The translations under genes and the position numbers were made by a program. From Welwitschia mirabilis (lineage: Eukaryota; Gnetophyta; Gnetopsida; Welwitschiales), in the NCBI GenBank assembly GCA_051453625.1, contig JBOZIK010000001.1, positions 143,278,883-143,342,882 of the forward strand: a DNA stretch of 64,000 nucleotides. Reading direction: 5' to 3'. Shown in pieces: positions 1 through 12,179 of the stretch (positions are counted from its first letter, which is position 1; every line of letters starts with the position of its first letter). The notes below the pieces were generated by a model. That model was not told where the DNA came from and did not search any database. It was given only the letters and a program-made list of their open reading frames with translations.

Positions 1-3000
1 TAGAATATAAATGTTTGTAAGGATTTTCACCTTAGTACTTTAAGTAACATAAATAATACTTGAATTATCAGTTTTTTTTAACTTATTATATAGACATATG
101 AGTCTTCAATAGAAAATTATATTTAAATAGTCATGATTGAGCTATAGTTTCTTTTTTTCTTTTTCCTTACACATAATCATGGATATTGTCATGTGATCAT
201 AGAGGAATACTTCTAGGATTGACATAGCTCCAAGTATAAATTAGTTTTTTTTTTAAGTACACTATTAAAATGTGATTTAATACATTTTGAATATTTATAT
301 TATTATTAAGAGAAAGAAAATAAAATAATATATTCTTTATTTAGATTTTTATTATTATAATCTTAAATATAAAGATGTTTTAATATTCTTTCTTTATCTT
401 TAATAATTTTTTCTATAAAATAAACATAATGATGACTAGAATTATTGTAACTATGTAAATAATCCATTAGATATCCATATAAGTTATAATTTTATATATG
501 CATTTATGTGGTGTATTCATCAAACAAGACTAAAACAAGATAATCCTAATAATAANNNNNNNNNNNNNNNNNNNNNNNNNNNNNNNNNNNNNNNNNNNNN
601 NNNNNNNNNNNNNNNNNNNNNNNNNNNNNNNNNNNNNNNNNNNNNNNNNNNNNNNNNNNNNNNNNNNNNNNNNNNNNNNNNNNNNNNNNNNNNNNNNNNN
701 NNNNNNNNNNNNNNNNNNNNNNNNNNNNNNNNNNNNNNNNNNNNNNNNNNNNNNNNNNNNNNNNNNNNNNNNNNNNNNNNNNNNNNNNNNNNNNNNNNNN
801 NNNNNNNNNNNNNNNNNNNNNNNNNNNNNNNNNNNNNNNNNNNNNNNNNNNNNNNNNNNNNNNNNNNNNNNNNNNNNNNNNNNNNNNNNNNNNNNNNNNN
901 NNNNNNNNNNNNNNNNNNNNNNNNNNNNNNNNNNNNNNNNNNNNNNNNNNNNNNNNNNNNNNNNNTAATGTTATCCATTTATATTTTATAATAATTTTAC
1001 ATCTCATCAACTATTTACAAGATACCTTTCTATATGATGAAAGACTAGGAAGAAATGTAGGACATGAACTTATAACATTGTTATTATTTATAAACCAACA
1101 TAATCTAGACATTAATTATAGGTAAATATACATTAATAGGATTTATTTTTCTCAAAATATAAAATTGCTAATAAAGGAATAAGTAAAATTTAATCCTAGA
1201 TTACACTGTATCTATTAGGTAATAATATTAAAAAAGGAATGGATAAAAAAGGGTAAAAAGTAGTCCTTCATTATGGTATGAAAGGTAGTGTGTCATATCT
1301 TATGTTATCAATCAAACATAAAGAACATCTCAAACTCTAATTTTATATTTTGTTTTAAGTTTTTATTGAAAATTTAAAATAATTATGTTACTCATAATAA
1401 GTTATTACATATATATCCCTATGGAGGAATGATACTAAGTTTTAACTTAGTTTAAATCTAGTTCATTATGTGAACATAAACAACTAACCATGACAATGTG
1501 AAATAATCATAACAACATGGACTAACCATAATAATGTAAACTAATCATGATAAAATAGATTAAATAGGGTGATATGGAGTATCCACTATAATGTTAACTA
1601 ATGAGATAATATATACTAACTATTATAAGGGATAAATCTAACATTCAAAATCTTAAAGTAATTTCTTTTTAATTTTATCATTTTTTACTTTATTCTATTA
1701 CCATGATTGAAGTATTCAGTTTTCCATTAAGTAGATTCTTTTCTCACTAAAATAAGTTTATTTATGCATGACCTCACATGTTGAAATAATAGCATTATGC
1801 CTTTTTTTATCATTTTTTATTTCCTTTTTTTGAAAATTCTACCTTCAAGCAATTAAAGCACTGTATTGGAGTTCATGTTAACATGTCATTTTGTGTTCTT
1901 CAATGAATGTGGAGATGATACTTTCTAATGTGTAAGGCATATTCTTTAAAGTGAATACAATATAATCATATTAAGAAGGAAGATTTCTTAGTAATATGAT
2001 TGTAGCATATTCATCATTAATGTTTGAATTTAGTACTACAAGTTGTAAAAAAAGTAATTTATGTCTCCCTTAAATGCTTTATCTTTAAACTAAAAAATTG
2101 ATGTTTTAATTCTTTCTTTGATTCATTGTCTCTTGTACCAAATAATTTGGATACATCATCCTAGACTTACTTTGAGATTTTATTTAGATCAAAATTCTGA
2201 AGATTATCATCCTCAATACCAAGTTTAATGAAAGAAAGGAATTTTTTATTATAATCTTCCTAATCATTACTTTCTTCTAAATCTTTTAACTTTGATACTT
2301 TGCCATTTTTTTACTTTATACATACCCTTATTAATTAAAGTTACATTTTTACTTGTCATGTGTGAAAATACCTTTCATTAAAATTTATAATTTTTTTACC
2401 CATGATTGTTTTCTTATCATGTTAAGCTATACTTAGTAGGAGTTAGGAATTTTATCCCCATTCCTAGATTTTACCCCCAGTAATTACTATTTTCATTACT
2501 TCACTATAGTTAAAAGTATTAGATACATCCTATACTCCTAGACTTCACCTTATTTTATTAAAAAAAGTGCAAAAGGCTAAGGTTTATACTCCTTAGAGCT
2601 AATTTTTAACCTTCTGTCAATAGCTTTTCCTCTTACCACACTCTAACAAAGTGAACTGTATTATTTTATATGTTGTCTATAATAAGAAATCAAGATAATA
2701 GGATGTCTTATAAAGTAAAATAAGAATTCTTAAAAATAATAAAGGGTAGAATTAGATACCATCTTACATCCACATGTAATCATTCAAATTTAATCTAGAT
2801 ATAGATTAAGATAGATGGATCACAAAATTATCTTCTATGAAATAATATCAAATCTACAAATAAAAATAGAGATTCATAGGTCTGATTATCATGTGAATCT
2901 TAATCCCAAGTTCACTTGACTTGCACATCATACAGGATAGCAACAATGCCTCTAATCTTGATTCTAACATTATGGAAAATGTATTTGAAGTTTTCTTAAT

Positions 3001-5880
3001 GACTTATTTGACAAAGTAGTCAATCATCGATTCTTCTTCTGTTATTGGATGCAAGTAGATCTAAATCTTTGTCATATTTATTAAATAATTCTCTAGACCT
3101 TAATTCATTTTTATTACTTCTTGCATATAAAGAGGAATTAAATTATATTCTAGATCTAATTGAATTTAATTTTAATTCTTATAAAACATTTAAATAAATG
3201 ATAGAATAGTTAGTAAATGACAAGCAAAGGCAAAGAATGAACTTAGATATTTCACAATTTTAAGGCATGATTATATAGTTAATCTAAATTGTTTACATCT
3301 AGTTTAGTTAGAGATGTTCATTATCTTCACTACATCTTGTTCAATGGAATAATAAAATACAACAATCTAGTTTCCTATATTATAAATACCTTTCAACTCC
3401 ATACTAACACTAAGGATTCCTGACGTTCTTTATTCTAGGATGCTTCTGTGAAGATCAGCAATGCACTAGAGATTAATGGTAGTAATAGCAAGGTAACTAA
3501 CAAGTGGTGGGACTAATTTTAATACTAATTGTTAAGGTTTGATGGATACCACTAACCATAGATAAATTTTTAAGTTTGATTTTTAATTACTCTCTATAAA
3601 TTTTCTTACAAATGAGGGGTTTAAATACCCTCATAATAGAGCAAAAAACGGCATGATGAATACCAGGAGAGAGAAATCAAGATATAGTTTTAACCATCAT
3701 TTAAAAAATAAATAGAGGAGTTGAGTATCAAAATAAAAGTCCAACATGTTCATTTAGTTATATTTGTCTATTTTATATCCTTAAAGTCATATATGATGTT
3801 CTTTTTTAAATTGCATTAAAGACTTCTACTTTTTTATCCACAAATCCAAATTAATTTTTTACTATATCATTTCTATAANNNNNNNNNNNNNNNAAGGTGA
3901 TTGAGAATAGCCTTCTTAAGATAAAGAGAAATTTCTTTAGACTATATTCCATCTCTAATAACACAAATTACACTTGGTATTAGTATCTATTAACCTATAC
4001 CAAGATATATTCTATTGGTTTAATGGTATTTTATTTTCATGATTAGTAAATTATAATATCATGATTGTATTTGGTACCTGTCTAAGTGAATAAAACATTA
4101 ACTTAAAACTAGTTTCTAGATCTAATAATGTATGATCTATATTTTATTTCTAATGACACATGATTTTATTAAGAACTTAAGATTTATCATATTAATTACC
4201 TATTAGATAAAAATAGATCTTATTTTTACGTTCATTATCTTCTTAATTCACAAACATATAAAAGAAATTTAACATAATATGAAACTTGGTTTATGATAAA
4301 TGAAAGTAAGATTTCAAACTTATCTCACAGAGATTTTACATCTACTTCGTATAGTTGTTTTGTCCACCTTCTAAGAGATCAAGGAAAAGTAGGATTTTGT
4401 AAATCCTATTATTTAAATGTGTTCATGTCATCTTATTTTTGTTTCTTTTTTTAGGTATGATTTGTAGTAAGAGATTAAAAACGAAGATACCACTCTAAGT
4501 AATTAAATCTTTTTATTAACATGAATAGAACATAAGTGAATGAATGTTTTTTTTTAATATGGATATGACTTTTAAGAAATGTAGTTCCAACTCTTTTAAT
4601 CTCATCTAGTTTTATACAACTATCACAAACATAGGTTTGAAAATTATATTATATTAAAATATTATCCTATTGTTACTCATTAATAATAGTTACTATTTTG
4701 TTGTTAGTTTAAAATATTTGATTTATTTCTTACTCTAAATGTTGAAGAATATTAACTATTTTATATTTATTTTAGATTATTTATTCTTTATAGCCATTTA
4801 AACTTTCATAAATTATTTTAAAATATCCTTTAAAAATTTCCTTAGATATTGAGTAAGTGGTTATGGCTATGAAATAAATGCTTCATTCTCTCGATTTTTG
4901 CATGGAAAAATAGAGTGGTTTCATCACTTGAATTATAAGAATATCCATAATAGAATTATGATTTTTGTAATATTAATTATTCTAAGAAGATCTTCTTTCC
5001 TTTGCATTATTCAAATATGTAGTCCCTACATCTCTATAAATATAAAAGGGGAAATAGGCACATTTATTAGTTTCATATTCTTTAGAATTGCATATTACAC
5101 ATATAGGATTTTACTCATAACCTTAGACTTAAATGTATTAGTGGGTTTTAATATTTTAATGATCTGATCCAACTACTTAAGCAGAGCTTTACCTCATTGA
5201 ATTTATAGATCCAAAGTGATGATGTTTTAGATTCTCCTTTAGTAGGTATATTATAATATTTAGAGCTTTTATNNNNNNNNNNCTTCATTATGCTTCTTAA
5301 TTTTGAAATTCACTTTACTTGTAATTTTCATTAATTACATTTCATATGCACTTAATCCTTTATATAAGAAAGTAAATAATATACATTTATAAAATCCATG
5401 TCATGGGTACATTATTAATAATAATTTAAAATTTTTGAATGCTTTATGAAATGGTTATTAATAATATTTTTTAAAATTCATAGCCCTTCTCTTAAAGTCA
5501 TTATCTTTTTAGACTAGGAAGAAATAAGGCCTTGGAAATATTTCTTTAGGAATTCATATGAAAAATTCCTTTGTGATTTTATATAGTAGGGTTACAACTA
5601 GAAGTTTTCTTTTTATTTTGTAAAAAAGGAAATATATTTTCTGTTAATCACTCTATCTTAGTTTCCTAGAAGTGAGATTAAGGGTTTAAATTTCTTTAAG
5701 TTTTTAAATGGATCTTGAGAATCTAAATTATGAAATTTATTTANNNNNNNNNNNNNNNNNNNNNNNNNNNNNNNNNNNNNNNNNNNNNNNNNNNNNNNNN
5801 NNNNNNNNNNNNNNNNNNNNNNNNNNNNNNNNNNNNNNNNNNNATTGTGCATGATAGTTAATAACTATATAAAAAAAAAT
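1..5880. other. AT-rich intergenic DNA with no recognisable gene
   Basis: Both strands are AT-rich with short, stop-dense frames. The longest open frame (89 codons near 4.9 kb) is low-complexity and hydrophobic with no family resemblance, so I treat it as chance. Assembly gaps lie at 556-965 (410 N), 3879-3893 (15 N), 5273-5282 (10 N) and 5744-5843 (exactly 100 N). The only structured feature I see is the 19-bp tandem repeat listed separately. Old, unrecognisable transposon sequence is likely. Confidence 0.6.
1484..1559. repeat. Degenerate 19-bp tandem repeat, four copies
   Basis: Four consecutive 19-base units start at 1484, 1503, 1522 and 1541. They share the pattern cTAAcCATgAcAATgTgaA with one to several substitutions each. 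The spacing is exactly 19 in every step, so this is a genuine small tandem array and not just AT bias. Confidence 0.7.
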
Positions 5881-5914
5881 ATTATGGTTAATTAGGGTAA
5901 TTAAAGTTGGGGTG

Positions 5915-5985
5915 TTACAGGTCGCCCTTACAAAAATGTTGGGTAGCCCTTACAGGTCCGGTCGCCCTTATAGAAATGTTAAGTC
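5915..5985. repeat. Short GC-richer repeat around GGTCGCCCTTA
   Basis: The motif GTCGCCCTTA occurs twice (near 5920 and 5960), each followed by a fragment like AAATGTT. A related GTAGCCCTTAC lies between them. It stands out from the surrounding AT-rich sequence. Function is unknown; it could be the end of an old LTR. Confidence 0.4.
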
Positions 5986-6505
5986 GACCCCACATGAAGT
6001 AGTCTTAATTAGAACATGTCTAAATCATGCTATCTTTTGGATATAGATCCGACAGTTTCTTGCACTTGTAAAAACACTTTTTATTCAACAAAGATCATAT
6101 TAGTTTGACATCAATTGGCAAAAATAAAATCCTAACAACACTAAAATTAATGAAAAAGAGTAACTTTGAGAGTTGAATATTACAAGATTATAGAAAGAAA
6201 CCTAAAGTCTCTTAGTACTAAGCAAGCTTGCACATGCATGTGGGGCTTGGATAGGGGCGTCAACCTAGAATATTTTTCTTTATGACATATGTGCTAGATA
6301 ATTCTCTCCTATGCTAGAAGTCTCTTCTCATTGTCTATTCAGTTATTGTTAAACACAGGGACTTTTCTCTATTCTTCTGCTATCTTTATTTTATAGCTTC
6401 TGCTTCATTTGTCTTTCACTGTGTGCTTTATAGTTTTTCTTAGCATTGTCTTTCCTTGTTATAAGATTTTCCTTTGTTTCTTCTTTTTTGTTTTCTTGAG
6501 AATCT

Positions 6506-6897
6506 TGTTAAAAAAAAATAAGAGAGCAAAACACTAAGTATAAATTTAGAAGATGAAGTGCATTCTATATAAGATATCTTACAAAAACACAAAAAACAAA
6601 ATAAAATAAATGCTCCAAAGGGAGTCATGTTTATTTTAAATAAAACGGAGGCTTTAAAAGGAGTCATACTCTAAAGGGAGTTATTCTCTGAAGAGAGTTA
6701 GGTTATTTATTACAACTAGAGAGCCTTCTATAGGCATACAAAGGAATACACTCAATAATGGTTCTCCTTCTTTTAGTAACTGACCCACTAACTCTATTAA
6801 TAGTTCTTCTTCTTTTTAGTAACTGATCCACTAACTCCACTAACTTAATAATAGAAATTACAAAGATAACTCTAGTGAGTTGCACTAATTTTTAACA
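6506..6897 (-). repeat. 3' LTR of the small LTR element
   Basis: 392 bp, starting TGTTAAAA and ending TTTTAACA on the plus strand, so its ends form the short inverted repeat typical of LTRs. It contains short repeated phrases such as AGTAACTGA(T/C)CCACTAACTC. Because the element is on the minus strand, this is its downstream LTR. Confidence 0.9.
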
Positions 6898-7042
6898 CTC
6901 CTCCTTAGTGCAAGCTTACGATCAACAACATCAAGAGCATTTTTGAAAGCATCAAACATTTTATGAATAAATCTACTGCAATTCTAGTTCTTGCATGAAA
7001 TGCTCTCTCTCGAAACTAAGCTTGTCCTTGAGTGAAAAGAAA

Positions 7043-7410
7043 GATGCTACAACTCCATGCCATCGACACAATGCAAACTTCATGCTTTCATGGCCTTCTT
7101 CTCTGCCACTTCTCCAAGCCACCAAAGTCTCCTTCCTTTGAAACATGCTTTTCTCAAAAGAAAAAAAAAAGGATGCTAAAAATCCATGTCATTGACACAA
7201 GGCAAACTCTGTGCTTTTATGGCCTTCTTCTCTACCATCTCTCTAAGTCGCAGAAGTCTCCTTCCTTTGAAAAATGTTTTTCTCAAAAAGAAAGATGGTT
7301 CAATTCCATGTCATTGACACAAGTCAAACTTTGTGCTTTCATGATCTTCTTCTCTGCCATTTCTCTAAGCTGCCAAATTCTCCTTCCTTGAAAACATGCT
7401 TTTTTCCTTT
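7043..7410. repeat. Three tandem units of about 125 bp inside the small LTR element
   Basis: Units begin at about 7043, 7172 and 7294, spaced 129 and 122 bp. Each carries the same order of phrases: GATGcT, TCCATG(T/C)CAT, GACACAA, TGCTTT(C/T)ATG, CTTCTTCTCT, then TCTCCTTCCTTTGAAA. They fill about half the internal region. Short frames run through them on both strands, but none looks like a known protein. Confidence 0.85.
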
Positions 7411-7671
7411 AACATATCTTCCACTTAAACTTATACATAATCTTTCTTTTGCAAGTCCATCTTCTTTATCACTCAAGATCATTTTCCGATCATGATGCAT
7501 TCTACAAAGATTTATTGAGCCTCTTGATCCATGTAGAAGAAACTTATTGAACATGCTAGTGTAGTGCACGTGTGGCTCAAAACATCTAAGGGCATTACAA
7601 ACCTATTATTATCTCAAACTTTAAAAGGCCATAGTCCCTCTAAGAAGCTATCTGCAAAGGCTCTGATACCA

Positions 7672-8081
7672 TATTAAAAAAATAAGAGAGCAAAACACTA
7701 AATATAAATTTATAAGATGAAGTGCATTCTATAGAAGATATCTCATAAAAAATAAAAAACAAAATAAAAAAGATGCTCTAAAGGGATTCATGTTTATTTA
7801 AAATGAAACATATACTCTAAGGGAANNNNNNNNNNAGTCATACTTTGAAGGGATTTATGCTCCAAAGAGAGTCATGTTACTTGATGCAATTAGAAAGCCT
7901 TATATACGCATACAAAGGAATACATTCAATAATGATTCTCTTTTGTTTTAGTAACTGATCCACTAACTTCACTAATAGTTCTACTTCTTTTTAGTAACTA
8001 ACCCACTGACTCCACTAACTCCACTAGCTTAATAACAGAAATTACAAAGATAACTCTAGTAAGTTACACTATGTTTTAACA
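7672..8081 (-). repeat. 5' LTR of the small LTR element
   Basis: About 410 bp including a 10-N gap at 7826-7835. It aligns with 6506-6897 throughout, with scattered substitutions. The outer end is intact (TTTTAACA). The inner end reads TATTAAAA where the partner reads TGTTAAAA. Confidence 0.9.
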
Positions 8082-8315
8082 AATCTATCTTCCGATTTTT
8101 CCACCTTTATATGTCTTCCTTTTCTCTTTGCTTACATTTTTTATTGTTATGTCTTTCTTAAAAAATATATTTGTTTCTTTTTATGTTTTACCTTTCTTTT
8201 CTTCTCTTCTTTTTCTTCCTTTTTCACTTTTTAAACTATAAAATAATTATGTCTTTAGAAACATCTTAAATATAGATTAGTGCTCCCATTACTTTAGGTA
8301 TGTGGGTTTTATTCT

Positions 8316-8625
8316 TAAAAAAGTCTTTCAACTAGGGGGCCAAAGGGCCGGCAAGGGGGGGAGATGAGGTGGTAAAGGGGGTCAGGGGAGGGGATATAAA
8401 ATAATTCATGACATCNNNNNNNNNNNNNNNNNNNNNNNNNNNNNNNNNNNNNNNNNNNNNNNNNNNNNNNNNNNNNNNNNNNNNNNNNNNNNNNNNNNNN
8501 NNNNNNNNNNNNNNNTGATTCTTAAAAAAGTCTTTCAACTAGGGGGCAAAAGGGCCGGCAAGGGGGGGAGAGGAGGTGGTAAAGGGGGTAAGGGGAGGGG
8601 ATATAAAATAATTCATGACATCTTT
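8316..8625. repeat. G-rich ~105-bp sequence duplicated on both sides of a 100-N gap
   Basis: The segment at about 8316-8415 and the one at about 8518-8622 are nearly identical, with only a handful of differences. Both contain G-runs such as GGGGG, GGGGGGG and GGGGAGGGG within about 60 bases. The gap between them (8416-8515) is exactly 100 N, a placeholder for unknown size. This may be a true tandem repeat or two overlapping contig ends that were never merged. Confidence 0.75.
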
Positions 8626-9060
8626 AGTATTTCCCAAATTTGAGTAGTGTTTTTTCTATGGAAACTAAGATCTTTGATTTTCTTAACATTTTTGAAATGT
8701 TTTTTAGCATTTAAGTTTTTGAAATTTTAGATGTTTTCTAGAACTTATGAACACTTTTACACTAATAAACATTAGCGTGACATTTCTAGTGGTTATTCAT
8801 TTTACTTTCTTGGAATCTCTAATTTTTAATGGCATCTTGTTAGTGGGTTTTCTTCCTTCATACTGATGTTGCTATGGCTATTCTAGTTTAGCTTTTTGCA
8901 TTTGTTTATATACTATGACAATGTTATATAGCTAATGTAATTAAAAAATTCCTATTAAGAAGCTATAAATCATTGTAATAAAAAATAAACTCTTTCTAAC
9001 TGATTTTATTATTTTTGCTTTATCCACTAGTTATATGAACATGCTAGCATAAAGATCTAA

Positions 9061-9960
9061 ATAAAAAATATATACTATGAAATAATCAAATTCTAAGGAG
9101 GCATCTATGAATCTAAGTCCCATATAATTAATTCTCTAATAGCTATGGAAACATATTTCACATCCCACTAAATTTTTATCATCAATGTGGATTTGAAAAG
9201 TAACATTTTAGAAAAATGAATCCTTAAATTTAGAAAAGTAGAGTTATCAATTCTTTAAAAAATATGATTACACTAATATTTCTAGATTAATTAAAGGACA
9301 TAGGATCTAAAACACTATTAAAACAATAAATAGTGCTTTAGAAGATTTAGTCTATCTTAAAGAAGAATATGATTTCAATTTGAATGAAAGCCTTAACAAG
9401 GTATAAGAACCTACCTCCAAGCATCTTGAGCCATAAAACAATTAATGAAGTAGTATCAAAAACCATCTTCATTATCACAAAAAAACATAAATAGTAGCTA
9501 ACAATTCCATATGGAGAATATTTCTACCAATAGATAGACCTTAATGAAGAAGATGTCATAAAAAGTATTGTTCTTGTAATAAGGTAAATGATTTTTAAAT
9601 TCTTTGATCTTTTGATATCCATCACCTCTCTGAAGCATGTGATAATTTTTCAAATGATTCTTAATGAATATGTCTTTGAAAAGTATAGAATTTTATTTTG
9701 AATTTTTATTTATAATAATAAAAATAACTATTTCTTTTCCATTGTATTAATTTTAGAGGTAAAACGTAATTTATTTAAACATGAACTACCTTAGAAATCA
9801 AAGAAGTAAAGTCTATCATAAAAAAGATTTAAAAAAATGTTGATGCTGTGATGTCTTAAAATTGATTTGGTAGTTACCTTGGATAAATTAATTAAAATAA
9901 TAATAATAAATCAATTACTTATCTTTATGAATTAATGCTCTCTTTCCAATATTGGTCTTC
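9061..9960 (-). mobile_element. Truncated LINE-related fragment
   Basis: This stretch aligns collinearly with 54,586-55,330 on the same strand. Shared phrases include AGGATCTAAAACACT, AGCAT(C/T)TTGAGCCATA and CAATTAATGAA. In the distal copy the homologous segment lies beside a minus-strand LINE reverse transcriptase, on its 3' side. I therefore infer that this is a 5'-truncated LINE copy, the usual product of LINE insertion. No coding domain is readable here and no poly(A) tail or target duplication is visible. Confidence 0.55.
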
Positions 9961-10529
9961 ATTAAAGTGAAGGATCTAGTTGGAGGGACTGTGTGGAACC
10001 ATTAAGAGGCTAGGCTAGTTCATTAAAGACATAACCTATCCTATGCAAATACCATGCATTCCATTCATATCAACTAGATGATTCCTGTAAATGTTGACTA
10101 AAGGATGTAAGAGGTTTTTCACCTCTTTTGTAAGGCACATATGCCTTGAATAGTGTTTATAGCTTCCTTTTTAACTACTAGTCCTTTTTCACTAAGTTCT
10201 TAATAATATGTTTGAGTTATTACAAAAGACATAATATGTTTTTCAAATTGATGATTATGTCACTATTACATAATAATTTTCAACATTAAAAACAATATGT
10301 GACCATCTTATTAACACTTTAAATTTGTGGCATGTGATAAAATATTTCCCTTAAAATTTTGGTTCATGCTTTATCTATTTGTCCTCATTTTTTAATAAAT
10401 TAGGATAATTGTCTTTTATATATTTCTCATTTTTTTCAATTAATTGTAATGAGACCATTGCACTAATTAATAATATATTTATCATAATTTCTATATAATA
10501 TGATTTTATATAAATTCTAATGTCATAGT

Positions 10530-10945
10530 TAAAGTTTGACATTGTACTTAGTCAATCCAAGTTAAACATTATACTTGATCATCAAAGTCTAACGTTATAG
10601 TTGGAGTTTGATGTTGCGCTTACCTGGCAGATCCCTAACATTACACTTGATTGATAGAGGCCTAATGTTACACCTATATAGTTCAATTCTAATGTTACAC
10701 TTAATCACTAAATTCTGATATCATAGTTGGAGTTTGATGTCATATGTGACTGATAGAAGTTTGATGTTATACTTAACCAAGTAAATTCCAATGTCGAATT
10801 TGGTCATAAAAGTCTCATGTTATAGTTGAAGTTTGACATCGTACTTAGTCAACCAAAGTCTGATGTAACACTTACTTATAAAATTGCGATGTCATACAAG
10901 CCTCATGTTACACTTGCCTTCCCACAAGTCTAACATCATAGTTTT
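10530..10945 (+). repeat. CpG-decayed minisatellite in the leader of gypsy element A (about 17 units)
   Basis: The eleven-base core recurs every 20-35 bp in one orientation, in forms such as GACATTGTACT, AACATTATACT, GATGTTGCGCT, AATGTTACACT, GATGTTATACT and GACATCGTACT. All are explained as C-to-T or G-to-A decay of GACGTCGCACT, which holds two CpG sites. The same core forms a second array at 16.2-17.0 kb. Here it lies about 1 kb upstream of a gypsy gag zinc knuckle. Confidence 0.75.
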
Positions 10946-11639
10946 CCATCTCTCTGATAGCTATAATAGTTATAATGATTATGCAAGTTACCAACTCCCC
11001 TAGTATTTACCAAATGTTAATTAATTATTCTAATGACTACAAAAGATCTTTTAAAAGAAAACCTATTTAAGGATCATTATAATCCACAGAAAATAAATGG
11101 CAAAAAGGAAAAAAAAACTAGAGAGTAATGAAGTAGAGAGTGAATACTTGAATAAATAAGGTTTACTCATGAAATTAGAAACTCTCTAAAAAAATGAATT
11201 TATTTCTTTCATGTTTGAAATAACCAAACCATTCAATGGAGTAAAATTTGCAAGCACAATAAGAATAACACTTCACTTCTAGATAGAACTCTCTTACTAA
11301 ATAACTTGATCTTTAAAGTTTATAAATTAGGCTTCTAAACATAATAGTAAATATTCAAGCATTATAATCAAATCAAGCAAATAACTCAACATTAGAATAA
11401 AAAGGAAGCAATAAAATTATAAACATTATTTGTTTGTAAATATTAAAGGGTAAAGTAATAACTAGTGAGAAAGCCATGTTATGACTTCAAAAAATATAAA
11501 AATACTTCACCCTTTGGAATACACCACTAGAAAAAAGATGTATCTATACTGTCATCATTTTCATCAGAAATACATAAGAATAATAACTTTGATGCCAGTG
11601 AAAATTCAATTATAGGATTACTTGACAAAATCTTGTAGA

Positions 11640-12030
11640 AGAATAATTTCATTCCTGAGGGCTTTGTTGAAGATTAAATGGTAAAATTTCAATGCCTACA
11701 TTTAGAAAAGCATCATTGGATGAACATTGATTAGAGCTCTAACACCTTATGAAGTATTTAAAAACTTTCTTATAAAAGCATCTTATCAATAGTATCATTA
11801 AAACACTATCATCTAAAGTCCGAAGACTACTTAAAATCATAGGGGAACCAAAAACTACTTAAACTCATAAAATAATAGATGGATCAAAAATCAAGCCAGA
11901 CAAACTATAAGGATAATTACTAGTAGGAATCAACCTCCTAGAGAAGAATTTAGAAGTAATATCATCTACAACGAGTGTAAGAAACAAGGCCATATAGCAA
12001 CAAATCATTGTCTATGTCTGTAGGATTAAA
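11640..12030 (+). pseudogene. gag remnant of Ty3/gypsy element A
   Basis: Broken plus-strand frames resemble a Ty3/gypsy capsid/nucleocapsid. The clearest part is a zinc knuckle at 11,967-12,011 reading Y-N-E-C-K-K-Q-G-H-I-A-T-N-H-C. It fits C-x2-C-x4-H-x4-C except that the first cysteine codon (TGC) has become TAC (tyrosine). Sequence upstream of the knuckle parallels that of element B at 18.3-18.45 kb, including a shared phrase around ED-x-M-V. Gag packages the RNA genome; this copy cannot make a working protein because of multiple stops. It leads directly into the protease/RT remnant downstream. Confidence 0.75.
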
Positions 12031-12179
12031 CCTCTTCCTCAAAATCAACCTCAAACTAACTACATCCTAGATCACCTAGAAAAAGAGTATACTTTGTAGT
12101 CCATATAGGCTTAGTGATAAATCAATTTTCTATTTTAGAATTATTATGATTTATTTTACATTTTCTAATTTTATTTTTA

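Larger units (their letters stand above)
6506..8081 (-). mobile_element. Small complete non-autonomous LTR retrotransposon (TRIM/SMART-like)
   Basis: Two direct repeats, 6506-6897 (392 bp) and 7672-8081 (410 bp including 10 N), match along their whole length and flank about 770 bp of internal DNA. The insertion is bounded by a perfect 5-bp target duplication, AATCT, at 6501-6505 and 8082-8086. The right repeat ends in CA and the left begins in TG; the inner edge of the right repeat has decayed from TG to TA. The reverse complement of TGGTATCAGAGCC abuts the right LTR at 7659-7671 and is an initiator tRNA-Met primer site. The purine tract AAGGAGGAG (reverse strand) abuts the left LTR at 6898-6906. 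Both place the element on the minus strand. No gag or pol is present, so it must have been mobilised by a partner element. Confidence 0.92.

Noticed and set aside
506-1010. Long open frames across the first gap on both strands
   Set aside because: They consist almost entirely of N; the few real codons at each end are AT-rich and unrelated to any family.
7032-7569. Overlapping frames of 73-119 codons within the small LTR element
   Set aside because: They follow the three tandem units and show no gag, protease or RT motifs; the element is better read as non-coding.
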